A stretch of DNA of 26,766 bases from Actinobacteria bacterium UBA2279. Lineage in GTDB: Bacteria; Actinomycetota; Coriobacteriia; Anaerosomatales; Anaerosomataceae. Where the stretch lies: NCBI GenBank assembly GCA_002347365.1, contig DDWT01000036.1, forward strand, positions 1 through 26,766. Direction: 5' to 3'. Position numbers and translations under genes: made by a program. Shown one piece after another: positions 1 through 6,940 of the stretch; position 1 is the first letter of the stretch, and each line of letters begins with the position of its first letter. Under the pieces are notes generated by a model, which saw nothing but the letters and a program-made list of their open reading frames with translations, made no database searches and was not told where the DNA came from.

Positions 1-669
1 CACGGCATGGACATGCCGCACCCCGACCAGTTCAAGAAGACACACGTGACAGGTGCCAAGACCCCTGCGCTGTGCGCGAACTGCCACCAGTTCAAGGAGC
101 TGTGCTCGGATTGTCACCACACAGGCGCCGTCAACGGTGTCGCGTGGCAGAAGCAGCACCCCAAGACGATCACCGACAAGGGCGCACAGCCCTGCTTCGA
201 GAAGTGCCACGAGGACAAGCAGTTCTGCGTGGACTGTCACACCAAGCTCAAGGCCGTGCCCACGTCACACAAGGCCGTTGGCTGGACGCGCGATCTCGCG
301 CTCGGGGCGGCAGCCGGTCACTCGACCGCGTACAAAGCGGCGACCGACAGCTGCGACTACTGTCACGGCACGGGCGGTGTGGAGGCCAAGTTCTGCTCCG
401 ACTGTCACAAGCTCGCGATGCCTCACCCGGGTGACTTCAAGACCACCCACGGTCCGGACATCACGGCTGCCAAGACCACCAAAGCGGTGTGTGAGAACTG
501 CCACAACCAGTTCTTCTGCGACAACTGCCACCACCCTGGTGCTGTGGCGAATACGCCCTGGAGAAACTACCATCCGAATCTCGTGAAGAAGAACGGTCTG
601 GACCCCTGTCTGGAGTGTCACGACTTCGCGAAGTACTGCGAGTACTGCCACGTTTCAGTGCTGAAGTAG
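1..669 (+). CDS. Multihaem c-type cytochrome, 3' part (5' end outside window)
   Basis: The reading frame is open from the first base, so the gene starts upstream of the window. Counting from the Met codon at nt 7, nine CxxCH haem-binding motifs start near residues 23, 33, 74, 116, 130, 162, 171, 201 and 211, and one CX3CH motif (CFEKCH) starts at residue 63. The motifs come in five close pairs. Residues 3-78 and 138-215 are clearly duplicated: both run MPHPxxF, a C..CH pair, CHHxGAV, a Trp, an HP, then PC and a second pair. The very first codon is His followed by three residues and MPHP, which matches the H of CSDCH at 130-134, so the window probably begins inside a haem motif. Such proteins are exported and carry electrons in the periplasm or outside the cell. 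The partner is unknown. The gene is followed by a strong hairpin, so it is probably the last in its operon. Confidence 0.93.
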   Translation, partial: HGMDMPHPDQFKKTHVTGAKTPALCANCHQFKELCSDCHHTGAVNGVAWQKQHPKTITDKGAQPCFEKCHEDKQFCVDCHTKLKAVPTSHKAVGWTRDLALGAAAGHSTAYKAATDSCDYCHGTGGVEAKFCSDCHKLAMPHPGDFKTTHGPDITAAKTTKAVCENCHNQFFCDNCHHPGAVANTPWRNYHPNLVKKNGLDPCLECHDFAKYCEYCHVSVLK

Positions 670-684
670 GTATCGGTGCCACCG

Positions 685-720
685 GCATGTCCCCACCGCC
701 CCCAGGCGGTGGGGACATGC
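685..720 (+). terminator. Perfect 16-bp hairpin after the cytochrome gene
   Basis: Bases 685-700 and 705-720 are exact reverse complements with a 4-base loop, very G+C rich, 15 bases after the cytochrome stop codon. No T-run follows, so it is either a factor-assisted terminator or an mRNA 3'-stabilising structure. Confidence 0.6.
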
Positions 721-767
721 TCATCTCGGCCGCTTTGCCCAGGTTCTCACAAACTTCGATGATTACT

Positions 768-796
768 TTGCCCTGGGCGTCGGGACGCGGTATGAT
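768..796 (+). promoter_or_regulatory. Promoter of tRNA-Pro
   Basis: TTGCCC at 768-773 and TATGAT at 791-796 are 17 bases apart, the ideal spacing for the housekeeping sigma factor. The implied start lies just before the tRNA at 807. Confidence 0.6.
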
Positions 797-806
797 ACCG
801 GCTCGT

Positions 807-883
807 CGGGATGTGGCTCAGCTTGGTAGAGCGCTGCGTTCGGGACGCAGAGGTCGTGGGTTCGAATCCCGCCATCCCGACCA
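807..883 (+). tRNA. tRNA-Pro (anticodon CGG)
   Basis: The 7-bp acceptor stem is CGGGATG (807-813) with CATCCCG (873-879), followed by discriminator A and an encoded CCA. The anticodon stem CTGCG/CGCAG encloses the loop TTCGGGA, giving anticodon CGG. The T-arm carries GTTCGAATC. A promoter precedes it and an intrinsic terminator follows, so it is a monocistronic tRNA gene. Confidence 0.95.
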
Positions 884-894
884 TCTGGATTCGA

Positions 895-930
895 ACGGCA
901 GGTCCGGCAACGGGCCTGCCGTCCTCTTTT
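895..930 (+). terminator. Intrinsic terminator after tRNA-Pro
   Basis: An 8-bp G+C-rich stem, ACGGCAGG (895-902) with CCTGCCGT (915-922), is followed by CCTCTTTT. This is the clearest hairpin-plus-T-tract terminator in the window. Confidence 0.75.
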
Positions 931-947
931 CTCAGGAGTCGTCACTG

Positions 948-1622
948 ATGCAGCGCTTGCTCCAGATATTCGGATACGGGCTATGTCATCAGTTGCCCGA
1001 GCGTTCGCTGTTCGCCGGCGGACTGCAGCTCCCTGTGTGTGCGCGAGACACCGGTATCTACCTTGGCTTCGTGGTCTCTTTGCTGCTGATCGTAATGGTG
1101 TCCCGCCATCGCCGCCCCACGGAGTTCCCATCGTGGCCGTTACTGCTCCTCGGTGGTGCATTCATCGGCGCAATGGCGATTGACGGAGTCACGTCGTATG
1201 CGGGACTACGGGCCACGACCAATGATCTGCGCCTCATCACAGGCCTGCTCGCTGGCTACGCTCTGCCGCTGGTGGCCGTGCCCATCGTGAACTCCCAGAT
1301 GTGGCGAACGGTGAGCCGGGAGCGGCCTCTCCCACGCCTTCGGGATGTGCTGGTGTGGGTGGCATCCGTGCCTATCACGTACGTGACCGTCCGGTGGGGA
1401 CTCCCTTACCTGGGGGTCGCATATCCTCTGATGGTCGTGGCAGCGGTGCTCGTGACGTTCGTATGCGTCAATCTCGTATTCGTGTGTTTCATTCCGCGAT
1501 TCGAGCGTGTGACCGATCGTCTGCGTGACGCCTGGCCTCAGATTCTTATCGCTTTGGCCCTCACGGCCGGACAACTTGCAGCCGCGGGATGGCTTAGGCT
1601 CTTTCTCGAAGGACTCGGGTAG
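948..1622 (+). CDS. DUF2085 family membrane protein
   Basis: A 224-residue integral membrane protein. Near the N-terminus it has the family signature GYGLCHQLPERS followed by LPVCARDTGIYLGF; the two Cys residues (13 and 31) and the invariant RDTG are present. About five to six hydrophobic segments follow. The biochemical role of DUF2085 is unknown. The ATG at 948 was chosen because AGGAG lies 8 bases upstream and the DUF2085 signature begins within ten residues of it. The frame stays open further upstream, but that extension would run through the tRNA-Pro gene and its terminator. It is probably a single-gene unit, as the next gene begins 72 bases later with its own Shine-Dalgarno sequence. 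Confidence 0.85.
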   Translation: MQRLLQIFGYGLCHQLPERSLFAGGLQLPVCARDTGIYLGFVVSLLLIVMVSRHRRPTEFPSWPLLLLGGAFIGAMAIDGVTSYAGLRATTNDLRLITGLLAGYALPLVAVPIVNSQMWRTVSRERPLPRLRDVLVWVASVPITYVTVRWGLPYLGVAYPLMVVAAVLVTFVCVNLVFVCFIPRFERVTDRLRDAWPQILIALALTAGQLAAAGWLRLFLEGLG

Positions 1623-1694
1623 AGGCATTCCTGAATCCTTCGACTTGTTGTAGATTCGATATCGGGGGACAGTTGGCCGGCTTGGAGGTGTGTC

Positions 1695-1937
1695 TTGTAC
1701 ACGAGCAAAGATACAGTCCGTGTGATGATCATCACGAAGGACCATCGCATCGAGGGCGAGATGCACATCCTTGAGGGGAGTCGCCTCACGGATGCGCTCA
1801 ACTCCAAGGGTAAGGACTTCTACGCGATCACGGATGCGAAGATCTGGCGTGTATCCGATGAGACGCTGCTTGCTTCTCCGGAGTACCTTGCAGTAGCACG
1901 TGATGCAATCGCCGCGATCTTCCCTGTGGAGCCATAG
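1695..1937 (+). CDS. Small conserved protein, DUF6812-like (80 aa)
   Basis: An 80-residue soluble protein with no signal peptide or membrane segment. The pattern RIEGEMHI, then GSRLTDALN, then KDFYAITDA resembles DUF6812, small beta-rich proteins of unknown function common in Coriobacteriia and related bacteria; the family assignment is from memory and not checked. The start is a TTG at 1695 with GGAGG at 1684-1688 and a 6-base gap; no in-frame ATG or GTG has a comparable site. It lies 67 bases ahead of the 136-aa gene and could be cotranscribed with it, though a large hairpin separates the two. Confidence 0.75.
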   Translation: MYTSKDTVRVMIITKDHRIEGEMHILEGSRLTDALNSKGKDFYAITDAKIWRVSDETLLASPEYLAVARDAIAAIFPVEP

Positions 1938-1968
1938 GCGCAACTCAGGGTGTCAGAGTCGAATAGTA

Positions 1969-1998
1969 ACCTCCTTCGAACAGGTGTTCGGAGGAGGT
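1969..1998 (+). promoter_or_regulatory. Hairpin enclosing the Shine-Dalgarno sequence of the next gene
   Basis: Bases 1969-1981 pair with 1986-1998 in a 13-bp stem (one G-U pair) with the 4-base loop AGGT. The 3' arm contains the complete GGAGGAGG ribosome-binding site of the gene starting at 2005. In RNA this would occlude ribosome entry; as DNA it could also be a repressor operator. No T-run follows, so a terminator is unlikely. Confidence 0.6.
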
Positions 1999-2004
1999 AT
2001 TCTT

Positions 2005-2415
2005 ATGATTCAGCTATCGATTCTTGCAGAGACGGGGCGCAGCGGTCTGGACGAAGTTGTCGCCAGCCTCGTCGCGGAGGTGCAAGCGGCAGGCGCGAGC
2101 CAAGAAGCGGCCCTGTACGCCTCGAGAGCGGTTCTGCGGCGGTTTGCGGCAGATCTTGAAGGATTGCCCCTGGGCGCGCGTCAGGTCGCGAGGGTGAGAA
2201 GCTACTTCCTCGCGGTACTGCGCAAGGTCATCTACCGAAGAAGCGCCCGAGAGGACCAGCGCTATCGGGAGCGCGCACGCGTGCTGGCTGCGGTGACAGA
2301 CCTTGCATCTGCGGGGATACGAGGCGACGCACTTCGCGGAGAGCTGATCGACACGCTTCGCTTTGAGCCGGAACTGGTAGACGCGATTCTTGGCAGAAGC
2401 GTGAGCGTCGCCTAG
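2005..2415 (+). CDS. Hypothetical alpha-helical protein (136 aa)
   Basis: Not recognised. The 136-residue product is rich in Ala, Arg, Leu, Glu and Val and should be almost wholly helical. A basic stretch around residues 65-95 (VARVRSYFLAVLRKVIYRRSAR) could form an amphipathic or nucleic-acid-contacting helix, but no known fold is evident. There is no signal peptide or membrane segment. ATG 2005 follows GGAGGAGG by 7 bases; the longer frame from 1900 would overlap the upstream gene and has no ribosome site. Its Shine-Dalgarno is buried in the 1969-1998 hairpin. The TAG stop overlaps the stop of the convergent lipoprotein gene by four bases (CTAG). Confidence 0.7.
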   Translation: MIQLSILAETGRSGLDEVVASLVAEVQAAGASQEAALYASRAVLRRFAADLEGLPLGARQVARVRSYFLAVLRKVIYRRSAREDQRYRERARVLAAVTDLASAGIRGDALRGELIDTLRFEPELVDAILGRSVSVA

Positions 2416-2861
2416 CGGAGTGAGATGGAGTCCACGAGACCATAGGTGGCCTGGTCGAGCAGCCACAGTCTTCGATGTGTGAGTGGTCCGTTCTCCTCAG
2501 CCCACGCTTCGACGATGATCCACACCATCCGGCCGTCGACCTCGGCGCCCTCGACCAGTAGCGGTACCGCTGCTGTCGCCGGCGGGAAATCGCGTGTGAG
2601 CACATCCGCTACGCGGCTCGCCTTGTCACCGTGTCCGCGAAGACTGGCGAGGTAGGTCTGCCGCGTTTCGGTAATCGCTTCAGGCGCGAGATCCTCGAGT
2701 GGAGAGATATCAACAGAGCGAGCCACCGCCTCGAGTTCGGAGAGGGTGTAGCGGCCCCCCTCGGGTATGTACTCGACAGTCGCTGCCCTCGAACAGCCTG
2801 TGAGACTCAGCGCTATCATGAGAAGAAGGATGGGCGCTGCGATGATGCGAAGCCTGGACAA
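2412..2861 (-). CDS. Predicted lipoprotein of unknown function (149 aa)
   Basis: Starting from a TTG whose complement lies at 2859-2861, preceded on the minus strand by GGAGG and a 7-base gap, the protein has a textbook lipoprotein signal: Arg residues 3 and 5, a hydrophobic core at 6-20 and the lipobox LTGC ending at Cys23. The mature part, about 126 residues, has no recognised domain; it looks like a small alpha/beta protein ending in a WLLDQATYGLVDSI strand pattern. Longer in-frame starts would put a long polar leader in front of the signal peptide and run into the divergent gene, so they were rejected. It is divergent from the SAM hydrolase gene (80-base gap) and convergent with the 136-aa gene. 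Confidence 0.75.
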   Translation of the reverse strand: MSRLRIIAAPILLLMIALSLTGCSRAATVEYIPEGGRYTLSELEAVARSVDISPLEDLAPEAITETRQTYLASLRGHGDKASRVADVLTRDFPPATAAVPLLVEGAEVDGRMVWIIVEAWAEENGPLTHRRLWLLDQATYGLVDSISLR

Positions 2862-2940
2862 GGTATGACCTCCGGATCCGGCTGATGCGTCACATGCAGT
2901 GTACCCGTCGGTGCGACTCGATGACACCTTGGGAGGATTC

Positions 2941-3747
2941 GTGCAGGCCATCATCTGCTTCACCTCAGATTTCGGTCTCGGCGACACATGGGTCGGCATG
3001 TGTCATGCGGTCGTGTACCGAGCGTGTCCCCAGGCGCGCGTCGTTGATCTGGCGCACGATATCGCGCCCTTCGATATCAGAAAGGCGGCTGCGGTCGCGG
3101 CCGCCGGAGTCTGGCAGTTGCCTGAGGCGATACATCTCGTGGTCGTCGATCCGGGAGTCGGTGGGGGTAGGCGGGACCTATGCATCGTTACCCGCCGCGG
3201 AACGTTACTGGTCGGTCCTGACAACGGTGTGTTGGTTCCGGCAGCCTGGAGGGCGGGCGGAATCGCATCGGCGTTCTCAATCGTGCCGGCGCAGTTGAAT
3301 TTCCAGCTTCCCCTCGCAACCTTCCATGCAAGGGACGTACTTGCCCCTGCAGCAGCTGCACTCGCCTGCGGGGTGGAACCCGCGAACATCGGCGAATCCG
3401 TAGACGTCGACTCGCTCGTCGCCTCCCCATTCCAACTCGGTCATCGTGAGAACGATGCCTTGATTGCTGAGGTAGTGGATATCGACCATTTCGGCTCGGT
3501 ACGACTTGCGGTGTCTCGGGAAGAACTCGACGCATTGATGGTCAGTCCCTCGTTCTTGGATATCTCTCTCGGACACCTCCAGATCGAGCTTCCCTTCGGG
3601 CGGACCTTCTCCGACGTTGCCGAGGACGAGGTCGTTGCACTCTTTGATTCCTCGGGTTGGCTGACGCTGGCCGTCAGAATGGGCAGCGCGGCGGAACGTT
3701 ACGGCATCGAACCGGGCACGGTCGCCCGGGTCCGCGCGAAGGCATGA
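2941..3747 (+). CDS. S-adenosyl-L-methionine hydrolase (adenosine-forming), DUF62 family
   Basis: A 268-residue member of the DUF62/SAM hydroxide adenosyltransferase family, which splits SAM to adenosine and L-methionine by attack of an ordered hydroxide. Family motifs are present: TSDFGLGDTWVG (residues 8-19), DIAPFDIR (40-47), DPGVG (70-74), GPDNG (92-96) and FHARDVLAPAAA in the middle. The fluorinase and chlorinase are relatives, but the usual hydrolase version is far more likely. The start is GTG 2941, preceded by GGGAGG with a short 4-base gap; the upstream ATG (2899) lacks a ribosome site. It lies near mtnP, another enzyme handling SAM-derived nucleosides. Confidence 0.88.
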   Translation: MQAIICFTSDFGLGDTWVGMCHAVVYRACPQARVVDLAHDIAPFDIRKAAAVAAAGVWQLPEAIHLVVVDPGVGGGRRDLCIVTRRGTLLVGPDNGVLVPAAWRAGGIASAFSIVPAQLNFQLPLATFHARDVLAPAAAALACGVEPANIGESVDVDSLVASPFQLGHRENDALIAEVVDIDHFGSVRLAVSREELDALMVSPSFLDISLGHLQIELPFGRTFSDVAEDEVVALFDSSGWLTLAVRMGSAAERYGIEPGTVARVRAKA

Positions 3748-3800
3748 TGTCAGACCTCCGTCCTATGCTCCTGATGTAGGAGATGGGATGGAGGATCGCG

Positions 3801-4802
3801 ATGAGAACGACATATGTGGGCACCCTTGCCGAGGGAGAACGCGTGAGTGAGCGGTTCTCGCTCCGCTCGAAGGAGCTTCGCTCCAGCCGCAACGGGGAAG
3901 CATACCTGTCGCTGGAACTTGCCGATAGAACCGGTCGCATCGCGGCTGTCATGTTTCGACCGGATCGTACAGCTCAGTCGGTGCCGGTCGGGTCTGTGGT
4001 CGTCGTGGACGGGACCGCAACTACCTACAGGGGCATGCTCAGGATATCGGTCGAGCGGCTTCGGCTGGCAGGAACCTGGGACGCCTCCGATCTGCTTCCG
4101 ACCTCGCCCCTCGATGCCGATGAGCTGCTCTCTCGCCTGCGGGAGCACGTCAGGAGCGTACGCGACCCACACCTATCGCGGGTGTTGTGGGCCGTGTTCG
4201 GCGATCGGACTTTCATGCGGAGCTTCAAGCGGTGTCCGGGTGCACAGTCCCACCACCATGCGTATATTGGCGGCTTGCTCGAGCATACGGTTGCCGTTGC
4301 CTCGTTATGTGAGGGAATGGCGAGCCTGTACGGCGATGTGGACCATGACCTCCTCGTCGCGGGCGCGCTCCTACACGATATCGGCAAGGTCGATGAGCTG
4401 CGGTTCACTACCGGCATCGAGTACACCGATGAGGGACGCTTCATCGGGCACGTCGTTCTGGGCGAGTCGCGCTTGCGCCGCGCTGCAGAGCAACTCGCAG
4501 ATCTGCCGCCTGAGCTTGTGACTCGTCTCTCGCACCTGATGCTCTCGCATCATGGTGAGCTGGAATGGGGATCACCGAAGCGTCCGTGCACGCTGGAGGC
4601 CCTTGTGCTTCATCACGCCGACAATATGGACGCCAAGGTCGCAGGCTTCGTTGCAGCCGCAGCGGATGCCGTGCGCGTCGAAGAGGAGTGGACGGATGCC
4701 GAGAACCTGTTCCGGCGCCCACTGTACGCTCCCCGGGCTGCGGAAGATGACCGTTGGCGGTCCCCTGTCGAAGACGAGCAGTACATGCGGCGTGGGGCAT
4801 AG
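3801..4802 (+). CDS. yhaM: YhaM-type 3'-5' exoribonuclease (OB fold plus HD domain)
   Basis: A 333-residue protein. Residues 1-90 form an OB-fold nucleic-acid-binding domain beginning RTTYVGTLAEGERV, the typical YhaM opening. Residues about 150-300 are an HD phosphohydrolase domain with H151-H153, EHT (161-163), LLHDIGKVDE with the HD pair at 192-193, and later SHHGELEWGSP and HHADNMDAK. YhaM/Cbf1 proteins degrade single-stranded RNA or DNA from the 3' end with a divalent metal. ATG 3801 has GGAGG and a 6-base gap, while ATG 3783 has its purine tract immediately adjacent with no spacing. It follows the SAM hydrolase by 53 bases and may share its transcript. Confidence 0.87.
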   Translation: MRTTYVGTLAEGERVSERFSLRSKELRSSRNGEAYLSLELADRTGRIAAVMFRPDRTAQSVPVGSVVVVDGTATTYRGMLRISVERLRLAGTWDASDLLPTSPLDADELLSRLREHVRSVRDPHLSRVLWAVFGDRTFMRSFKRCPGAQSHHHAYIGGLLEHTVAVASLCEGMASLYGDVDHDLLVAGALLHDIGKVDELRFTTGIEYTDEGRFIGHVVLGESRLRRAAEQLADLPPELVTRLSHLMLSHHGELEWGSPKRPCTLEALVLHHADNMDAKVAGFVAAAADAVRVEEEWTDAENLFRRPLYAPRAAEDDRWRSPVEDEQYMRRGA

Positions 4803-4893
4803 CATCAGCACGGATCGCAGGGGTTCGTCTACAATCGTGCGTGGTATGTAGACAGCACGGGCTCCGGCCCACCGTATCTATCAAGGAGTAAGC

Positions 4894-5688
4894 ATGATCT
4901 ATCCTCAGGCCGAGATCGGTGTCTTTGGAGGCAGTGGGTTCTACTCGCTGCTCGAGGACCCCACCGAGTTCAAGGTCAACACGCCCTACGGCGCCCCTTC
5001 GTCTCCCATCATGTACGGGGAGATCGGCGGCCGGAAGGTCGCCTTCCTGCCTCGTCACGGCAAGGATCACAGCCTGCCGCCGCACATGATCAACTACCGT
5101 GCGAATGTCTATGCGATGAAGCTTCTCGGTGTCTCTCGAATCATCGGTCCGAACGCCTGCGGTTCGCTTCAGGCGGATGTCAAACCCGGGGACTTCGTGA
5201 TCTGCGACCAGTTCGTTGATCGTACGTGGGGTCGAAAAGACACGTTCTATGATGGGCCCATCACCACCCACGTGTCATCCGCGGACCCGTACTGCCCCGT
5301 CATGCGGCAGGTGGCGGTCGAGAAGGCTGCCGATCTGGGAATCACGGCCCATCCGAAAGGTACGGTCGTCGTGATCCAGGGTCCCCGCTTCTCGACCCGC
5401 TCCGAGTCCAAGTGGTTCGCTTCTCAGGGATGGGAAGTCATAAACATGACCCAGTATCCCGAGTGCTACCTGGCTCGCGAACTCGAGATCTGTTACTGCA
5501 ACATATCCCTCATCACAGATCACGACGCCGGTGCTGAAGGCGCTGAACCCGTGAGCAACGACGAGGTTGTTCGTGTGTTCCAGGAGAACAACGAGAAGGT
5601 CAAAGCCCTGTTGCATGCGATGATTCCTGCGTTTCCTATTGAGCGTGAGTGCACGTGTGCCCATGCGCTTGAGGGAGCCGCTTTCTAG
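4894..5688 (+). CDS. mtnP: S-methyl-5'-thioadenosine phosphorylase
   Basis: A 264-residue purine nucleoside phosphorylase of the MTAP type. Visible are GVFGGSGFYSL (phosphate site), FLPRHGKDHSLPPHMINYRAN, GPNACGSL, VIQGPRFSTRSE, and NMTQYPE with the catalytic-site Met. The base-specifying segment is LITDHDAG: the DxD pair is what MTAP enzymes use to bind 6-aminopurines, rather than the Asn of inosine/guanosine phosphorylases. It cleaves methylthioadenosine, a by-product of polyamine synthesis, to adenine and methylthioribose-1-phosphate; adenosine could be a side substrate. AAGGAG precedes the ATG with 7 bases. No other methionine-salvage genes are in the window. Confidence 0.92.
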   Translation: MIYPQAEIGVFGGSGFYSLLEDPTEFKVNTPYGAPSSPIMYGEIGGRKVAFLPRHGKDHSLPPHMINYRANVYAMKLLGVSRIIGPNACGSLQADVKPGDFVICDQFVDRTWGRKDTFYDGPITTHVSSADPYCPVMRQVAVEKAADLGITAHPKGTVVVIQGPRFSTRSESKWFASQGWEVINMTQYPECYLARELEICYCNISLITDHDAGAEGAEPVSNDEVVRVFQENNEKVKALLHAMIPAFPIERECTCAHALEGAAF

Positions 5689-5702
5689 TCGCATCGTATC
5701 TT

Positions 5703-5729
5703 CCGGGCGGCCGCGTGGCGGCCGCCCGG
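5703..5729 (+). terminator. 12-bp perfect G+C hairpin between mtnP and the protease gene
   Basis: Bases 5703-5714 and 5718-5729 are exact reverse complements with a 3-base loop, all but wholly G+C. It begins 14 bases after the mtnP stop. No T-tract follows, so it may be a factor-dependent terminator or an RNA stability element; it also sits only 4 bases from the ribosome site of the next gene. Confidence 0.5.
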
Positions 5730-5744
5730 CGATGAGGAGGCGCC

Positions 5745-6875
5745 GTGTCCGGTCTGCCGTCGATTCGGATCGGGAAGGTGTTTGGCATTCCGGTGGAGAT
5801 CAACGCGAGTTGGCTCTTCATCTTCTTGCTTGTCGCGGTGACACTCACCACCGGCTACTTTCCTCAGCAGCTCGAAGGTCGGTCGGTTCTCACGTACGCC
5901 GTGATGGGCATCGTCACCACCTTCGCCTTCTTCGCTTCGGTACTGCTGCATGAATTCGCACACTCTCTCGTGGCACGAGCAGGCGGCATACGCATAGCCA
6001 AGATCACCCTCTTCATCTTCGGTGGCGTTTCCCAGATGGAGGAGGAGCCTCACCGGCCGGGTCTCGAATTCGTTATGGCATCCGCTGGTCCCGGTGCAAG
6101 TCTGGTTCTGGCCGCGCTGCTCTTCCTGGCCGGGGAGGCGTTGTATGCGCTCCACTTCACTCCGGTGGTGATAGTCGTCATCGACTATCTGGTAGTCATC
6201 AACTTGTCGGTAGGCATCTTCAACCTTCTTCCCGGATTCCCGCTCGACGGTGGCCGCATACTCAGGGCAATCCTGTGGGCGATCACCGGAGATCTCCTCA
6301 AGGCGACTCGGTGGGCCAGCCGGATGGGACAGCTCATAGGCATGTGCCTGGTCGCGGTCGCAGTGTTGGGCGTGCTACTGTTCCAGAGCTTCGATCTGAT
6401 CTGGTTCGCCGTCATGGGGTGGTTCATTTCCGGGCTTGCCACCACCGCATATCAGCAACAGGTCGTGAAGTCGCGTCTTGCCGACGTGCCCGTGTCCCGG
6501 ATCATGTCTGCCTCGCCCATGCTTGTGCCCGCCGAGTTGACCCTTGAGGACATGGCGCACAGCTACTTCCTCGGTGGCCGGCATACCCGCTACCCCGTGA
6601 TCGCTGACGGCACGGTGGTCGGACTGGTGGACATCGGGGCGGCTCAGAGCGTGCCTCGAGAGCGCTGGCCGCATACGACAGTGGGTGAGGTAGCGCGCAG
6701 GGACTTGTCCGAACTCTTCGTGACGCCCGAGACGACTGTTGACCGCGTGCTACCCAGACTCGATCCCTCTCAGGTAGGCGTGGTGCTCGTGGTGGAGGCC
6801 GGCAGACTCGCAGGCATAGTGACCCGGGCAGATGTCATACGCCTCATACAGGAGACCTCAGGAGACGCCGCCTGA
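5745..6875 (+). CDS. M50 family site-2 protease with CBS domain pair
   Basis: A 376-residue membrane metalloprotease. Six or so hydrophobic segments cover residues 20-235. The zinc motif HEFAH is at 69-73 inside a membrane helix, and the second conserved site NLLPGFPLDGGR at 160-171 supplies the third zinc ligand (Asp168). Two CBS domains follow (about 245-305 and 310-372), which in such proteins bind adenine nucleotides and tune activity. Actinobacterial relatives are the Rip3-like proteases. Site-2 proteases cut membrane-bound anti-sigma factors or signal peptides; the substrate here is unknown. The start is GTG 5745 with GAGGAGG 4 bases upstream. The stop TGA is 9 bases ahead of a possible rex start. 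Confidence 0.92.
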   Translation: MSGLPSIRIGKVFGIPVEINASWLFIFLLVAVTLTTGYFPQQLEGRSVLTYAVMGIVTTFAFFASVLLHEFAHSLVARAGGIRIAKITLFIFGGVSQMEEEPHRPGLEFVMASAGPGASLVLAALLFLAGEALYALHFTPVVIVVIDYLVVINLSVGIFNLLPGFPLDGGRILRAILWAITGDLLKATRWASRMGQLIGMCLVAVAVLGVLLFQSFDLIWFAVMGWFISGLATTAYQQQVVKSRLADVPVSRIMSASPMLVPAELTLEDMAHSYFLGGRHTRYPVIADGTVVGLVDIGAAQSVPRERWPHTTVGEVARRDLSELFVTPETTVDRVLPRLDPSQVGVVLVVEAGRLAGIVTRADVIRLIQETSGDAA

Positions 6876-6881
6876 GGTAGC

Positions 6882-6910
6882 TTGTGCGACTTTGTAACAG
6901 TCGTTACCAT
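6882..6910 (+). promoter_or_regulatory. Possible rex promoter
   Basis: TTGTGC at 6882-6887 and TACCAT at 6905-6910 are 17 bases apart. Both boxes are weak, but the spacing is ideal, and the Rex-like palindrome occupies the spacer and the -10 box. Confidence 0.4.
6892..6909. promoter_or_regulatory. Candidate Rex operator
   Basis: TTGTAAC-AGTC-GTTACCA is an 18-bp near-palindrome (one mismatch) with the 7-4-7 layout of known Rex sites, whose outer bases are TTGT...ACAA. Its position ahead of rex suggests autoregulation by the NADH/NAD+ ratio. Confidence 0.5.
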
Positions 6911-6940
6911 TGGGACACCGGCAACAACGCATGGATCGGA

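Noticed and set aside
615..947. A longer start for the DUF2085 gene
   Set aside because: The frame is open, but it would cover the cytochrome end, a hairpin, the tRNA-Pro gene and its terminator; the family signature begins at 948.
763..1161. Minus-strand frame with a DGGIRTHDL-like peptide
   Set aside because: This is the well-known false protein read from the reverse of a tRNA gene; no ribosome site or codon bias supports it.
4441..5271. A 276-codon minus-strand frame
   Set aside because: It overlaps yhaM and mtnP, both with intact motifs, and its translation is low complexity without a domain.
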